Part shown: positions 1 through 10,690 of the stretch, in pieces
Position numbering within the stretch: the stretch's first letter is position 1
Layout: every line of letters starts with the position of its first letter
Assembly (NCBI GenBank): GCA_037043455.1
Contig: JAWPHD010001435.1
Coordinates: forward strand, 186,001 to 250,000
Length of the DNA: 64,000 nucleotides
Reading direction: 5' to 3'
Source of the DNA: Cyrtodaria siliqua
Lineage: Eukaryota; Mollusca; Bivalvia; Adapedonta; Hiatellidae
The notes under the pieces: model-generated
Told to the model about the DNA's origin: nothing
The model's database searches: none
The model's input: the letters and a program-made list of their open reading frames with translations, nothing else
Position numbers and translations under genes: made by a program

Positions 1-1214
1 AAACTATACATATGACAAGTGCAAATAGTTAACCATGGTTACAGTTACTTGTTTCAGCAGACTAAATATCTATCATCATATGTCAATGACCAACGTGTCC
101 ATATAAAGTCAACCTTTTCAATTACCAATTTATTTTCAGCTGCCTAAATAATGTCAGTGACCCAAGCGTGATGTGAATTATAGTCGAATTGTTTTCCAGG
201 ATCGTATCTAGAGCGATTTTTAAGTAGACGCTAGAGAAAAATTACGCTACACTGACATTTTCTTTCCGTATTTTCAAGGAAAACCAAGGTCTTGTACATA
301 AGAGTCTTGTGTAAGTCCTTGAGAAAACTGAATAAAAAAACACGTTTCCTTATACATGTTATATACTATAGACAGCAATACCCACTACCCTTCATTTTTA
401 TTGCATTTCAACTGACTTTCAAGTTTCTGAAATTTGCAGATAATGTGTACGCAGCTGCCAGATAGCAACACTCCGGTTCCTTCTAACTTCAATTATATTA
501 CATTTGTTTTAACTTTATTTCATGAGCGGCCATCTGATTAACGAAAAGTATTATAAACATACACGTGTAGTTCTGACAAGCATGCACTAAACAGAAACCG
601 GAAATTCAATTAGTTTACGAATTTGCCGCGCAATTGCAAAAAGAGCTGAAATCACGGCTGTCCAACTCAATGAAGAGCTTCGGGTTGGTAAATATACAAT
701 AATCCGAAATATGCAAGTGTGAAGAATAATAACCACGTGTGCAAGGAGTTTTTTCATCCAAAGAATCTTAATCCTGTTTTTATTTAAACACGTAATTCGA
801 AATTAATATATCTGTCCGAATTGAAAACATCCGAATCACTAAACAGTTATAGTTTAGACTCGATAACATTTGTCGAATTAGTCACATTGATAGCCTTGAT
901 CACCTGGCCTGCTTCTCATTTCTTTGCTTCGCCAATTTAGAACCAAAATGGCTGGGCATAAATCGCTCCTCACGTTGTGGTGGTGGGGGAGGGTTGAGGG
1001 GGAGAGAGGTAGAGTGAGAGAGGTAGGGTGATTTCGCGAGACTGAAGAGAGATTGTATGAGACGTTCAACACGATCCGTGGCGACAGTATATTAAGTAAT
1101 ACAGGTAAGCGGCGAATATTTATTTGCAAACCGTGTCTCCTTGGCTAAATAGATCATTTGGTAGGGACATCGATATTTTTACAAACAGTTCGTGTAATTG
1201 TTTATAGTTATCAA
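1..1214. other. Non-coding flank, no gene recognised
   Basis: AT-rich sequence without a convincing coding region. A G-rich purine patch lies at about 979-1032. A short open stretch on the plus strand at about 615-722 reads like the helix-turn-helix of a Tc1-type transposase, but it is too short and isolated to call. Confidence 0.5.
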
Positions 1215-2365
1215 AATGTCATCCAGGTGTATGTGTGTCAGTTCGTTCGTCCGCCTGTTCGTCCGTGCGTCCGATTTTCATTTCTTAATATCTTCTTCGT
1301 TATATGCAGGATTTTCACCAAATACCACCAGAATGTTCATTATATAGATCCAACATCACGTGCACAATTTTGGATTGCTATGACCTACTTTAGACGAAAT
1401 ATAGGTCACATCCGGTCTCCGCTACGACATGCGTATCTTGTTTCGTTTTCGTAGGATTTTCACCAAACTTCACCAGAATTGTTCTCATATGCATCTAACA
1501 TCATGTGCCAAATTTCGGGATTACGACCAAATGCAGGTCATGTCGTCGCCGCTACTGCATGCTTATCCTGCTTTTTTCTCGCATGATCTTCATCAAACTT
1601 CACCAGAACGTTTCTGATATGCATCCAACTTCATGTGCCAAATTTTGGGTCGTTGTGACCTACTTTCGACGAAATATATGTCATGTCTTGTCTCTGCTAC
1701 GACATGCGTTATCTTGCTTCCTTTTTGCAGGATTTTCACCAAACTTCACAGGAATGTTCCGTATATGCATCTTATATCATGTGCACACTTTTGGGTCGCT
1801 GTGACCTATTTTCGATAAACTCAGGTCATGTCCGTTCTCCGCTACAACAGGCGTATCTTCATTTTTTTCATGCAGGACTTTTCACCAAACTTCACCAGAA
1901 TGTTTCCTATATGCATATAACATCATATGCAGAATTTCAGGTCGCTGTGACCTACTTTGATGACATAGAGGTCACGTCCGGTCTCTGATCTAACATATGT
2001 ATCTTGCTTTTTTCTCGCAGGGTTGTCACCAAACTTCACCAAAATGTTCTTTATACGCATCTAACATCATGTGCGAAATTTCGGGTGGCTGCGACCTACT
2101 TTGACGGTCACGTCCGGTCTCCGCTACTACATGCATCCTCCACTCCACTCCACACCACCTCTCCCCAACCTGTTAATGACAGTAATACATTTTGGGATTG
2201 ACATTGGTGTTGGTCAATTAAAAGAATAAAATAGGGCTCAACATGTAGTCCGTGGCCTTCTAGTTTAAAAGAAGTATTGATGGAAATTTTATGACGACAA
2301 CCCTAGATATAAGAGCCATTTTAGCCAGTAGAGCGTCAACATGCCCTCTTGGGCATCTTGTTTAA
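1215..2365 (+). repeat. Tandem ~140-base array within a dispersed mobile element
   Basis: About six units recur at 138-146 base spacing, each with the phrase TTTTCACCAAACTTCACC (near 1310, 1449, 1590, 1732, 1878 and 2024). A GTCCG-rich head (1241-1274) precedes the array. It ends in a module containing CAGTAGAGC (2326-2334) followed by a CCTCTTGGGC motif. Short frames along the array come from the repeat and show no recognisable protein. The same end module recurs near 51.1 kb. Confidence 0.75.
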
Positions 2366-2907
2366 TTTAACATATTGTTTGTATTTCTTCATTATGGGTT
2401 GTGCTTTTTAAATGTGTGTAGTTGTATCGGAAACATATAGTCGAGTGTTTTTGTTTGTGTATGATTAAGCATTATTGTGTTATCAAATTCACACATAAGT
2501 TTAAAAACAAAGTCTTACCGAATTTATGTTATGCTTGTGGTAGTTTTTCTTTTGCTTTTAATACCATAATACCATAAAAATATAAGTTCGGCTACCTCCA
2601 ATAGTTGAAAACTGAAAATATTTTATTTTAAGATGTGTTTTTCCTGTTGTTGAAGCGTGAATCATATCAGCAGAAAATGTAGTGATTTTTTGTGCAAAAT
2701 GTTATACTTTTAATTTGTTAACGTTATTGTGAACATAATTTCTATTTAAAGTTGTCTGCTATAACATGTTCAAACTTTTTTCTATTTTTCTTTTCTTAAT
2801 TATAAATATAATTTAAACACATTGACAAGATTAGTACAATTTCACCTATTTATAAAATATTGTGGGAAAAAATACAGATAACACGAATGAGAAAAAAAAC
2901 GAGCTTA
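2366..2907. other. AT-rich spacer, nothing recognised
   Basis: Strongly AT-rich DNA between the tandem element and the LINE remnant. No open frame, RNA gene or clear repeat seen. It may be the 3' untranslated tail of the minus-strand LINE remnant that follows. Confidence 0.4.
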
Positions 2908-4041
2908 TCAGTTATTTATCATGGTACGTCTTAAAGGGAATGCTTCTGAAATATATTTGCTAAAATTAATAACTTCTTTTTTGTTTGATGACTGAAGGAG
3001 AGCAATACATTTAAACATGCTTGGCCTTTGTATGCAATATCGTTTGATATATTTACTTCTGACGGTATTATAAGCAGGTCATATTAAGGTAAAATGGAAC
3101 TCGTTCTCAATATTATTAGTGTTACATATTTGACAAATCCGTTCATGCCTTTGTAGTCTTTCGCGAGAATACCTCCCTGTTTCGATCCTTAAACTATGAG
3201 CGGACAGACGTTATCTGATTAAACACGTATCATATTTTAAACGATCCTTTACAGATTTGTACAGCGTCAATATTGTCCAGGTCGGATGACCAGTTTTTGA
3301 ATATAAATGAGCCGAAACACGCAAAAACGACCCTTCAGACAAAATGTTGACAATTTAAATTTGTTGATGGTTATGAAACACGGTGATTTTCTCTTTAAAA
3401 ATCTCTTTATTTTATGTTGATATCTTAATTAAAAATGATTTTATCTCAATTTGAAAATTAAAGATTGTACTCACCATTAATTTTGACGTCGGCGTCTTGG
3501 ACGACGTCGTTGATTAAATAACAACAAAAAACATAAACATTTACCATTTTGTATAGCATCAACTATCTATATTAAGAAAAACATATTTCCTATTTTATAA
3601 TTATTAGGTAAAACACGGAAGTGACGAGAAATTTTATTACTTGATTAACGACCGACGTCATAAATTGTTAGTTATGACGTTGTCGTCTAAATGTCCGAAG
3701 GGACGTTTTGGTGTGTTGCGGCTCAAATATCTATCAGTCGTTGCTTGAATAGCTTTATAAAGTGCATGGGATTTAATGAGGTGCATGGGATTTAATGAGG
3801 TGGGGTCAAATCATGCGTACAAAAAACAACTAGTATTCAGTAATGACTTGACTTTTGAAACCCAATTATTTAATCCCCGTTCACAGTCGGATTTTGCGCT
3901 TTCATATGCATGCTTTATAATTACATTATCAGTTGTGACCGCTCTTAGCCAGTATTTAATGATATTAACATGTCTATTTATATATAATGGATAACGACCT
4001 AATTCCGCATACACACCCGCATACTTGTCTACAATACTCAT
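2908..4041 (-). pseudogene. Decayed LINE-type retrotransposon ORF2, C-terminal end
   Basis: Read on the minus strand, 4041-3811 gives an open stretch with the words ELGRYPLYINRHVNIIKYW and KSDCERGLNNWVSKVKSLLN. These are typical of the region after the reverse-transcriptase domain in non-LTR retrotransposons of molluscs and cnidarians. Further on (about 3200-3100) SLRIETGRYSR matches the usual RLSxHxLxIETGRYxR block. At 3010-2908 MFKCIALLQSSNK and ISEAFPLRRTMINN end at a natural stop, where these proteins normally finish. Between the blocks the frame shifts and stops repeatedly, and an AT-rich stretch (about 3340-3640) has no counterpart. The reverse-transcriptase catalytic core is absent, so this is a 5'-truncated dead copy. 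Assignment to a clade was not attempted. Confidence 0.7.
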
Positions 4042-4508
4042 GGATACTTTAAAGATGAATGGCCACCCTTTTTGTAGTACTAGAAATTAACAAATTTAAC
4101 TCTTAAACATCATATGAATATTTCCTGATAGTCCCGGAGAGAAATATATATTTAAAACCGCTACTAAGTTGTATGTAAAAATAAGTATTATTTGCCTGAC
4201 GTAGATACTGTTTTGACTACTGCGTGACTGCACTGGGAAATGAGGTTAATTTGAATTGTATAGCTGCACAACTATTGCCAGATAATTGATAAATACAGTT
4301 ACCTGTGGATTAATTTACCTGTTCGAAGTTTTTACATCATCAAATAAAACAGTATTCTCGCTTTTCACAGATATTGCAATGTGTGAATTGTAAATGACTA
4401 TAGTTGTGTATTGATTTCGATTTAAATAAACATAAACATGTTCATGAAACAAAACATGGCCGGGGAACTTTAAAGTATCCTTTCAATTTCCTTGGATTTA
4501 GTAAAACC
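4042..4508. other. AT-rich spacer, no gene
   Basis: No coding region recognised. The open frame that begins near 4404 runs into the foldback element and is produced by its repeated words, not by a gene. Confidence 0.45.
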
Positions 4509-5244
4509 TACGGAATCCTGTTAGGGCCATCGCGATCTCGCGTTTTCAATTTCGCGAGATTGCGAGATTGCGAAATAAATTTCGCATTCTCGTCCTATTC
4601 TATATTGAAAAAAACGCGAGGTTTGCAATCCAAACTTCGCGCAAACCTCTCGATTTTATCACGTTTTCATTTGGACGAGATCGCGAGAATGCGAAATAAA
4701 TCTCGCATTCTCGCCGTATTCTACAATGAAAAAAACGCGAGATTTGCAAATCAAGCTTCGTGCAAACCTCGCGCTTTTATATCGGCCGATTGTACCATGA
4801 AAAAAACGCGAGAATTACGCGAAGTTTGGGTTAGCAAACCTCGCGGTTTTTTCTCCGATGTACCGGAGGGCAAAAACAAGAAAACATATTTCTTATTCTC
4901 GAATCTAATAAGAATAAAACTGCGAGGTTTACACGAAGTTTGATTTGCAATCCTCGCGTTTTTTTCATTGTACAATATGCCGATATAAAATCGCGAGGTT
5001 TGCACGAAGTTTGATTGCAAATCTCGCGTTTTTTTCATTGTAGAATACGGCGAGAATGCGAGATTTATTTCGCATTCTCGCAATCTCGTCCAAATGAAAA
5101 CCTGATAAAATCGCGAGATTTGGCTTGCAAACTTCGCGTTTTTTTCAAGGTAGAATAGGACGAGAATGCGAAATTTATTTCGCAATCTCGCAATCTCGCG
5201 AAATTGAAAACGCGAGATCGCGATGGCCCTAACAGGATTCCGTA
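4509..5244. mobile_element. Foldback element A, CpG-rich arms of ~335 bases
   Basis: The sequence is a near-complete inverted repeat centred near 4877. The left arm (4509 to about 4848) and the right arm (about 4910-5244) match base for base over long stretches, starting from the terminus TACGGAATCCTGTTAGGGCC. The arms are built from short reused words, chiefly AAAAAAACGCGAG, GCGAGATTGCGA and TTTCGCATTCTCG, so the CpG content is far above the surroundings. The six bases AAAACC flank both ends (4503-4508 and 5245-5250), which looks like a target-site duplication, although TA is an alternative. There is no transposase. Open frames on both strands inside it are low-complexity by-products. It shares its terminus with element B at 8839-9097. 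Confidence 0.85.
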
Positions 5245-5776
5245 AAAACCACACACTTGACTGCCGTAATTATGAATATACCCTACAAAGCATCAAACAA
5301 TTGTAAAGCTGTTTTCGGATTTAACTCGTATTTTTTGATATTTATGAATAAAAGGTTCATAGCGTTAAGCGCTTTACCGCATAATGCTTGTTGGTTAAGG
5401 TTAAATGACCCTGTATAGTTAAACACGACTCATATGTAGTTAAAAGCATGGACTACTTCGAGCATGGTACCGTTATAAGACCAGTTTACGGTAACTGATT
5501 ATTTCTCTTTTTCGAAAAACCACCACTTTAGACTTATCAGTATTTACCTATAGACCCCATGTTTCACAATAGTTATATAAGTTATTTAAACTACTTTAAA
5601 GTTCTTATATGCTCGTACCTAAAAGAAACAGAACATGTCTAATTTATGTTATACTGTATTGCAAATCACAGGTAAACTGATACCATGGATGAAAATAAAT
5701 AAGGTTGGCAAAGTGAGACTTAAATTTAGTGTAAAAGTAAAAAAGTTGGCCAAGTGAGAATAAACCGTGGTCAGGG
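5245..5776. other. AT-rich spacer, nothing recognised
   Basis: No open frame or repeat of note. A short phrase, TTGGC(A/C)AAGTGAGA, occurs twice near 5705 and 5745. Confidence 0.4.
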
Positions 5777-6247
5777 CTATAGGTTACATTGCACCATTGA
5801 CTTTCCTTCTTTGTTTTATATAGGACGAATGTATATCAAGAGATAAAAAATGCGCATTGTTCTCCGTAGAAATTTTTAAAACACATATCAGTCAAACGAT
5901 CGAGCGTCCACCAATATAAAAATGCAATAAAAACAGGGGGTTATGTATCATGTAAGAACAAGCCAATCTGTTGAATGACGTCACGTTCTATTTTGACACG
6001 TCACAGATAGATTTACCCCATTTCTCACTTTCGCTTGACTGTCTATGTCAGTTATAATTAAATATCTCAAGCAAACACTAATCAATGTTCACAATACATC
6101 ATTTGGCTCAATTATAGGTAATAATAACAAAAAGCAATCAAAAGTATGCATTTTGTATCACTAGTAAGGCAGGAAACGTTTTTTATTAGGCACTATTTGA
6201 CTATACACCGCGGAAGCACAAACTCAATGGTGCAATGTAACCTATAG
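5777..6247. mobile_element. MITE-like element with 24-base inverted ends
   Basis: The left end CTATAGGTTACATTGCACCA (continuing TTGA) is repeated in inverse at the right end (about 6224-6247). Length is about 470 bases and there is no coding capacity. The interior contains two TGACGTCA-like sites near 5977 and 5997. No clear target-site duplication was seen. Confidence 0.7.
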
Positions 6248-6683
6248 GCAAACAATCTATTTATATCCACTGGTTGGGTTATACCTCAAGGCGTTACATT
6301 TGTTTTGCCCAAGTAGTCTGACTTCTGCTGAGTTGGGTACAAGTTCGTGAATACGTAGTCGCGCAGTCGGAGGTGTTCTTAAGGATTTGTAATTTAATTT
6401 TTAAAACTTTTATGTAGGTGAGTTCGTTTTTCGTTATTTGTTAAGTATTATAACAAAGTATTTACATATTATTTTACTTGTACAGGTATACCCTAGTTAA
6501 GAATCTCAAATTTAAAAATTACCTTAAATGTAAAACCTGTTCACCATAAATGTAAAAAAACAAATATGCTTAATGTAAAAAAATAAATAAATATCATTAC
6601 CAGAATACTCAAATGCCAAATTGTCGGAACCAATCAGATTTATTCCATAGTAGTTTCGTATAATATTTTTTGATATAATTATT
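6248..6683. other. AT-rich spacer
   Basis: No gene, RNA or repeat recognised. Contains short AT-rich direct repeats of AAATGTAAAA near 6525-6570. Confidence 0.35.
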
Positions 6684-7182
6684 TTAAAGGGTTTGATGCA
6701 CTATTTTCAAACAAGGTCTATTTTAAAGGACTCTGAAAAACTTGAAAAAGGCTGAAATAATTTTCAACATGCCCTGAAAAATAAAGGAGATATTACATTT
6801 TGAACATGTGCAAAGAAGCATAATGGAGGCAGCCATCTTGGAACTATGACGTCATCGCGCCTTTTTTACCATATAAGGCTTATTGATCAAATGTCTTTTA
6901 AAGCAAAGAAAAGTACTGCAAATGAAAAATAAGCATACAATTTAAACATTTTACATCTGTATATTTATTTTTAATCAATTTTTAGCGATTTTCTTTGCTT
7001 TAAAATTTATTTTGTCATAATGCCATATATGATAAAAAGGTACGATAACGTCATCGTTCCAAGATGGCCGCATTTTCCATAGGTCATATCTCCATTAGTT
7101 TTCATGGCATTTTGATTATTCTTTCAGTTTTTCAGAGCGCTTTTAAATAAATCGTGTTTGAAAATAGTTCATCAACCCCTTT
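6684..7182. mobile_element. Inverted-repeat element with ~190-base imperfect arms
   Basis: The left arm begins TTAAAGGG(T)TTGATGCACTA and includes CCATCTTGGAACTATGACGT. The right arm carries the inverse of the same phrases, with an inverted CCATCTTGGAACGATGACGT at about 7045-7065 and an end at about 7182. The arms are diverged but collinear, with an AT-rich centre (about 6890-7015). It is non-coding and looks like a non-autonomous DNA transposon. Confidence 0.7.
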
Positions 7183-7376
7183 AACAGTGAATGGTTTAAA
7201 AAATATTGCCTTATTTGCGATAAAGGCCGAAAGCGCTCGAGATAAAAAAAAATGCACTGTTTGGTTGATAATTTGTCTCACATTTATATATATAAATATC
7301 CGCTCAAGGACGACGAATAATTGATTAAACACAAAATTGAAAAATCATTTTACGAACGCTTCACAAATCGTCGATC

Positions 7377-7550
7377 TACAGTGGCCTTCTTTGCCACTGA
7401 CCATTCCAAGGCGGTAGCCCTATTGGCAACCCTTTTGTGTTTGTGAGGTCGTTTGCATTTATTATTACTTTTGCCTTCTTGTTTGTCTGTTTGCGTGTTT
7501 GTTTCTGTGTTTTGTGGTTAACTGTCCTCCTTGAATGCTACATTCCCTGT
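7377..7550 (+). repeat. Dispersed repeat copy 1 (ACTGACCGTTCCAAGGCGG family)
   Basis: Contains GCCACTGACCATTCCAAGGC, then CCCTTTTGTGTTTGTGAGGTCG, a T/G-rich stretch and TCCTTGAATG. The same order of phrases occurs at 10545-10690, 50285-50410 and 54068-54235. This looks like the 3' end of a LINE or SINE family. Its parent element is not in the window. Confidence 0.65.
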
Positions 7551-8336
7551 CCGATCTTTTTATATTTCTTTAGACGGTCATTATTATAACGTCATTTTAA
7601 AGCGCTTTGTAGAGTTTTACTGCGAAAGATATGGTGCACAGTCTGACACTGATTATGGCCGTTTCATACCCTGGACGTTTCTAACCCAATTGTGGTACGA
7701 AACGTACTCTGGCAATTAGACGTTTCGTACCCAGGCCATTGAACGTTTCGAACTCAGTTTAGCGTAGTCATAGAATTAGAAGGTCCTTTGAGAAGACCAA
7801 AATTGCTTCAAATCTGTTGTTTACTTTTGAGTATTTGAAGAACGCGTTTGAGTCATTTTAAAATGTATGTGCTTTGATTATTTTTATATTTTTTTGTTTA
7901 AAGAACCAGAACTACTGAATCACTGTACTATCTTGTTTTTTTTTCTGTCTGTCTTTCTTTTTTCTTTTCTTTTTTTTTTTCGCTTTCTTTATTTTTTTCT
8001 CTATCTTTATTTTTTCTCTTTTTCTAAAATCCCTTGCAAAATTTTGAATGCCCACAGTTAAACTTTAAACTCTATTGTCACACTTTTTCCCCTTCAAAGC
8101 CATACTGTCACAAATAACTCAGTTTCATTTGAACACAGTTCAGGTTCAGTTTATCGGTTTTTACAGAAATAATCCATGCATACAGCAGAACTTTCTCAAT
8201 CTGTTTTTTTTATAGGAAAGTTGCATCAATGGGATTTGTAGCTTTTAATCCGCGACCATTTATTAAAAATATAAAAAATATGTAATACCAAAACACATTT
8301 TGGTGCTATTTATTGTAACAAAATGATAGCTATAGG

Positions 8337-8337
<1 letters not shown>
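7551..8337. other. AT/T-rich spacer, no gene
   Basis: A pyrimidine tract runs from about 7931 to 8025. The phrase ACGTTTCGTACCC, in slightly varied form, recurs three times between 7670 and 7755. The open frames here are short and unlike any protein I recognise. Confidence 0.4.

Positions 8338-8382
<45 letters not shown>
8338..8382. repeat. (TA)n microsatellite
   Basis: About 22 uninterrupted TA dinucleotides. Confidence 0.95.
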
Positions 8383-8385
<3 letters not shown>

Positions 8386-8400
8386 TTAAAGACACCAGTT

Positions 8401-8510
8401 TATTGGGTCAAAAATGATTTTTACACTCGATATATTGGGTCCTTACCTTGCTATTGGGTCTTGAATCTGCCTATTGGGTCTTGACCCAACAATGCAACGA
8501 CCCAATAATA
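8401..8510. repeat. TATTGGGTC repeat cluster with inverse copies
   Basis: TATTGGGTC occurs at 8401, 8433, 8452 and 8472, followed by inverse copies GACCCAA at 8482 and GACCCAATA at 8499. The outermost pair makes a 110-base hairpin-capable unit that could be a very small MITE. Confidence 0.6.
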
Positions 8511-8838
8511 CATGCATGTTTAACAGAACTACATTTACTTATATTCCTGTATATACTGTTTCGACTTAGGTAAACATTGAACGAAATAAAGTTTGCATAC
8601 AATTAACACGACTCTTCCGTATTTTTTACGTTACCAAATTCAAAATAGCAAATTATATGAAATGTTTAACTGCTATATAATTTATAATTTCTTATTGATA
8701 TATTAATCAAATGTAAATGAATTAACCAATGTTAACATATTTACAAACTGTATTAAACTTTACTTATGTTACTAACACATATACATGTACGCTCTATAAG
8801 ATAACATGCATGTATTGATATTGTTATGTATTCACTAT

Positions 8839-9097
8839 TACGGTGTCCTGTTAGGGCCATGTTACCATCGCATCTTACCATTGACCATCGTATCTTACCA
8901 TCGACCATCGCATCTTACCATCGACCATCGCATCTTACCATCACATCATCGACCATCGCATCTTACCATCACATCTTACCATCGACCATCTCACATCTTA
9001 CCATCGCAACTTACCATCGACCATCGCATCTTACCATCGCTAGGTCGATGGTCGATGGTAAGATGCGATGGTAACATGACCCTAACAGGACACCGTA
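8839..9097. mobile_element. Foldback element B, CATCG-word interior
   Basis: Left end TACGGTGTCCTGTTAGGGCC and right end GACCCTAACAGGACACCGTA form inverted termini that continue into ATGTTACCATCGCATCTTAC (right arm about 9040-9097). The rest of the left side is a run of about ten variants of the words CATCTTACCATCGACCATCG. The 19 terminal bases differ from element A at only two positions, yet the interior shares nothing with it. Flanking hexamers CACTAT and CAATAT are similar but not identical. The 82-99 residue open frames are translations of the words and are not genes. Confidence 0.8.
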
Positions 9098-9197
9098 CAA
9101 TATAGTATTTTCATAGAAATATGTTACATCAGTTGAGCTCATGATTCTTCTATTCATCGTCATCACTTTCTCAACACAATATCAATCAGGTTGTTGA

Positions 9198-9299
9198 CTT
9201 CCACATCTTCCAACTCATCATCGATCTTCCAACTCATCATCGATCTTCCAACTCATCATCGATCTTCCAACTCATCATCGATCTTCCAACTAATCATCG
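9198..9299. repeat. 19-base tandem repeat, five copies
   Basis: CTTCCAACTCATCATCGAT repeats about five times head to tail. On the minus strand the flanks read as an acidic peptide interrupted by frameshifts (about 9400-9140), which hints that the repeat expanded inside an older coding segment. This is not firm. Confidence 0.85.
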
Positions 9300-10544
9300 C
9301 TTCCTTCTTCAGTGTCAGGCTCGTTGAGTATATTGTCAACCAACTGTTGTGACGCAATATCATCATAGTCCAGCCCAATTCAATCACCTGATCTTCTCTA
9401 AATTTGTTTCTGCCTCTGGTAGGTCTGGATAATGACCTTAGTGGTTGGGACTAACTCAGGAAAGAATCAATGACGATGACTGCATTTACATAAGTTTAAT
9501 GCAACTTTTAAAATATGTTAAATATATATACAATTATAATGAAAAACAAACGAATACACAGATGAAATATGAAAAAGACTGTTCTCATGAACGTTTAAGA
9601 CGTTCGTAGTATTATCACAAATACTGAATGTGTCGACTGACTATATATGACACTAAAGTGTTGTTGCAGTTACAACAATGTTTATGATCACAAACGTTAC
9701 AAAGAATGATGCACGAGAATTCATGAATATGATGCGAGATTACAATGATGGGTGATTGTCATCAAAAGCCTTTTATAAGGGTTGATGACGCGATGATTAT
9801 GATGACGCGATGAATAACCTCCACCGCAGTTGTGGGTTTAGTTCCTCCACTGAGGACTGATGACGGGCCCACCACGTGTCCCGGGGGTTGTTGCTACTAT
9901 AATAACCTGATTATGTTGTCCAGGTACGGGAACCGTCTCCACCGCTCGTTACGTTATGCGTTGATTCCCGCTGAATCACATAGATGGCCTACACACCCTA
10001 AAGGCTTAGCTCCACTCCGGGAGGCTTAGACTGTAATAATACATACTTTTAGATGTCGGTTCATTAACACAACAATCTTATACAATTATACAAAGTACAA
10101 AAACAAATCATTATCTAGTAAATATATGTGAGCCACGCTCTAATTAACGGGTTGTTGCATGTGATACGGAAACAATTTCAAACCAATATCAACTCGAAAT
10201 GGATTTGTGAAACCAATGATAGATTATGTGGCTCTTTTCAAGTTGTTCTCGCTGTCTTTTATCTGGGATGGATGCAGTTCTTTGTGCTAAAAAGTAACTT
10301 CTGATTCAATGTTTGCCATCTGGAGAATGGCCTCTACCAGCTGTGCTCTACAGTGACGTGTAATACACCCACGGTAGTACCGGTATTCTGCGTAATTTAT
10401 ATTGAAGCCAATGATGCTACAATGTATGTGAATTTGCAAGTCGATTGATACGTTGCTGAATAGTTATGTGACTTGTGAACGTACCCTATCTCTGAACAAT
10501 TTATATATTTGTTGTCATAATTTGTACTATTTCAAACTCTAATA
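9300..10544. other. Spacer, no gene recognised
   Basis: No convincing gene. A GC-richer segment at about 9825-10030 is open on the plus strand for 65 codons but resembles nothing known. The phrase GATGATGACGCGATGA is repeated near 9784 and 9796. Confidence 0.4.
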
Positions 10545-10690
10545 AGCTCTTAACTTTGCCAATGACCGTTCCAAAGTGATAGTCCTATTGTCAAACCTGT
10601 TATGTTTGTGATGTCGTATACCTTGTCTTTTATTCATCCATGTGGATGTGTTTATATGCTAGTTTTGGTTGACTAGTCATTGAATGCTAT
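10545..10690 (+). repeat. Dispersed repeat copy 2 (ACTGACCGTTCCAAGGCGG family)
   Basis: Diverged copy of the unit at 7377-7550. It carries CCAATGACCGTTCCAAAG, TGTTATGTTTGTGATGTCG, GGTTGACTAGTC and a terminal ATTGAATG. Its last bases run into the first unit of the 208-base array, so the array may have begun at this repeat's 3' end. Confidence 0.6.

Noticed and set aside
4404..5256. Long open frames on both strands (167-179 codons) across foldback element A
   Set aside because: They are translations of palindromic repeated words, mirror each other and have no domain.
8806..9105. Proteins rich in ILPSHHRPSHLT
   Set aside because: They are frames through the CATCTTACCATCG words of foldback element B.
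9140..9420. Acidic minus-strand peptide around the 19-base repeat
   Set aside because: It is suggestive of a decayed coding end, but frames shift several times and no family could be recognised.
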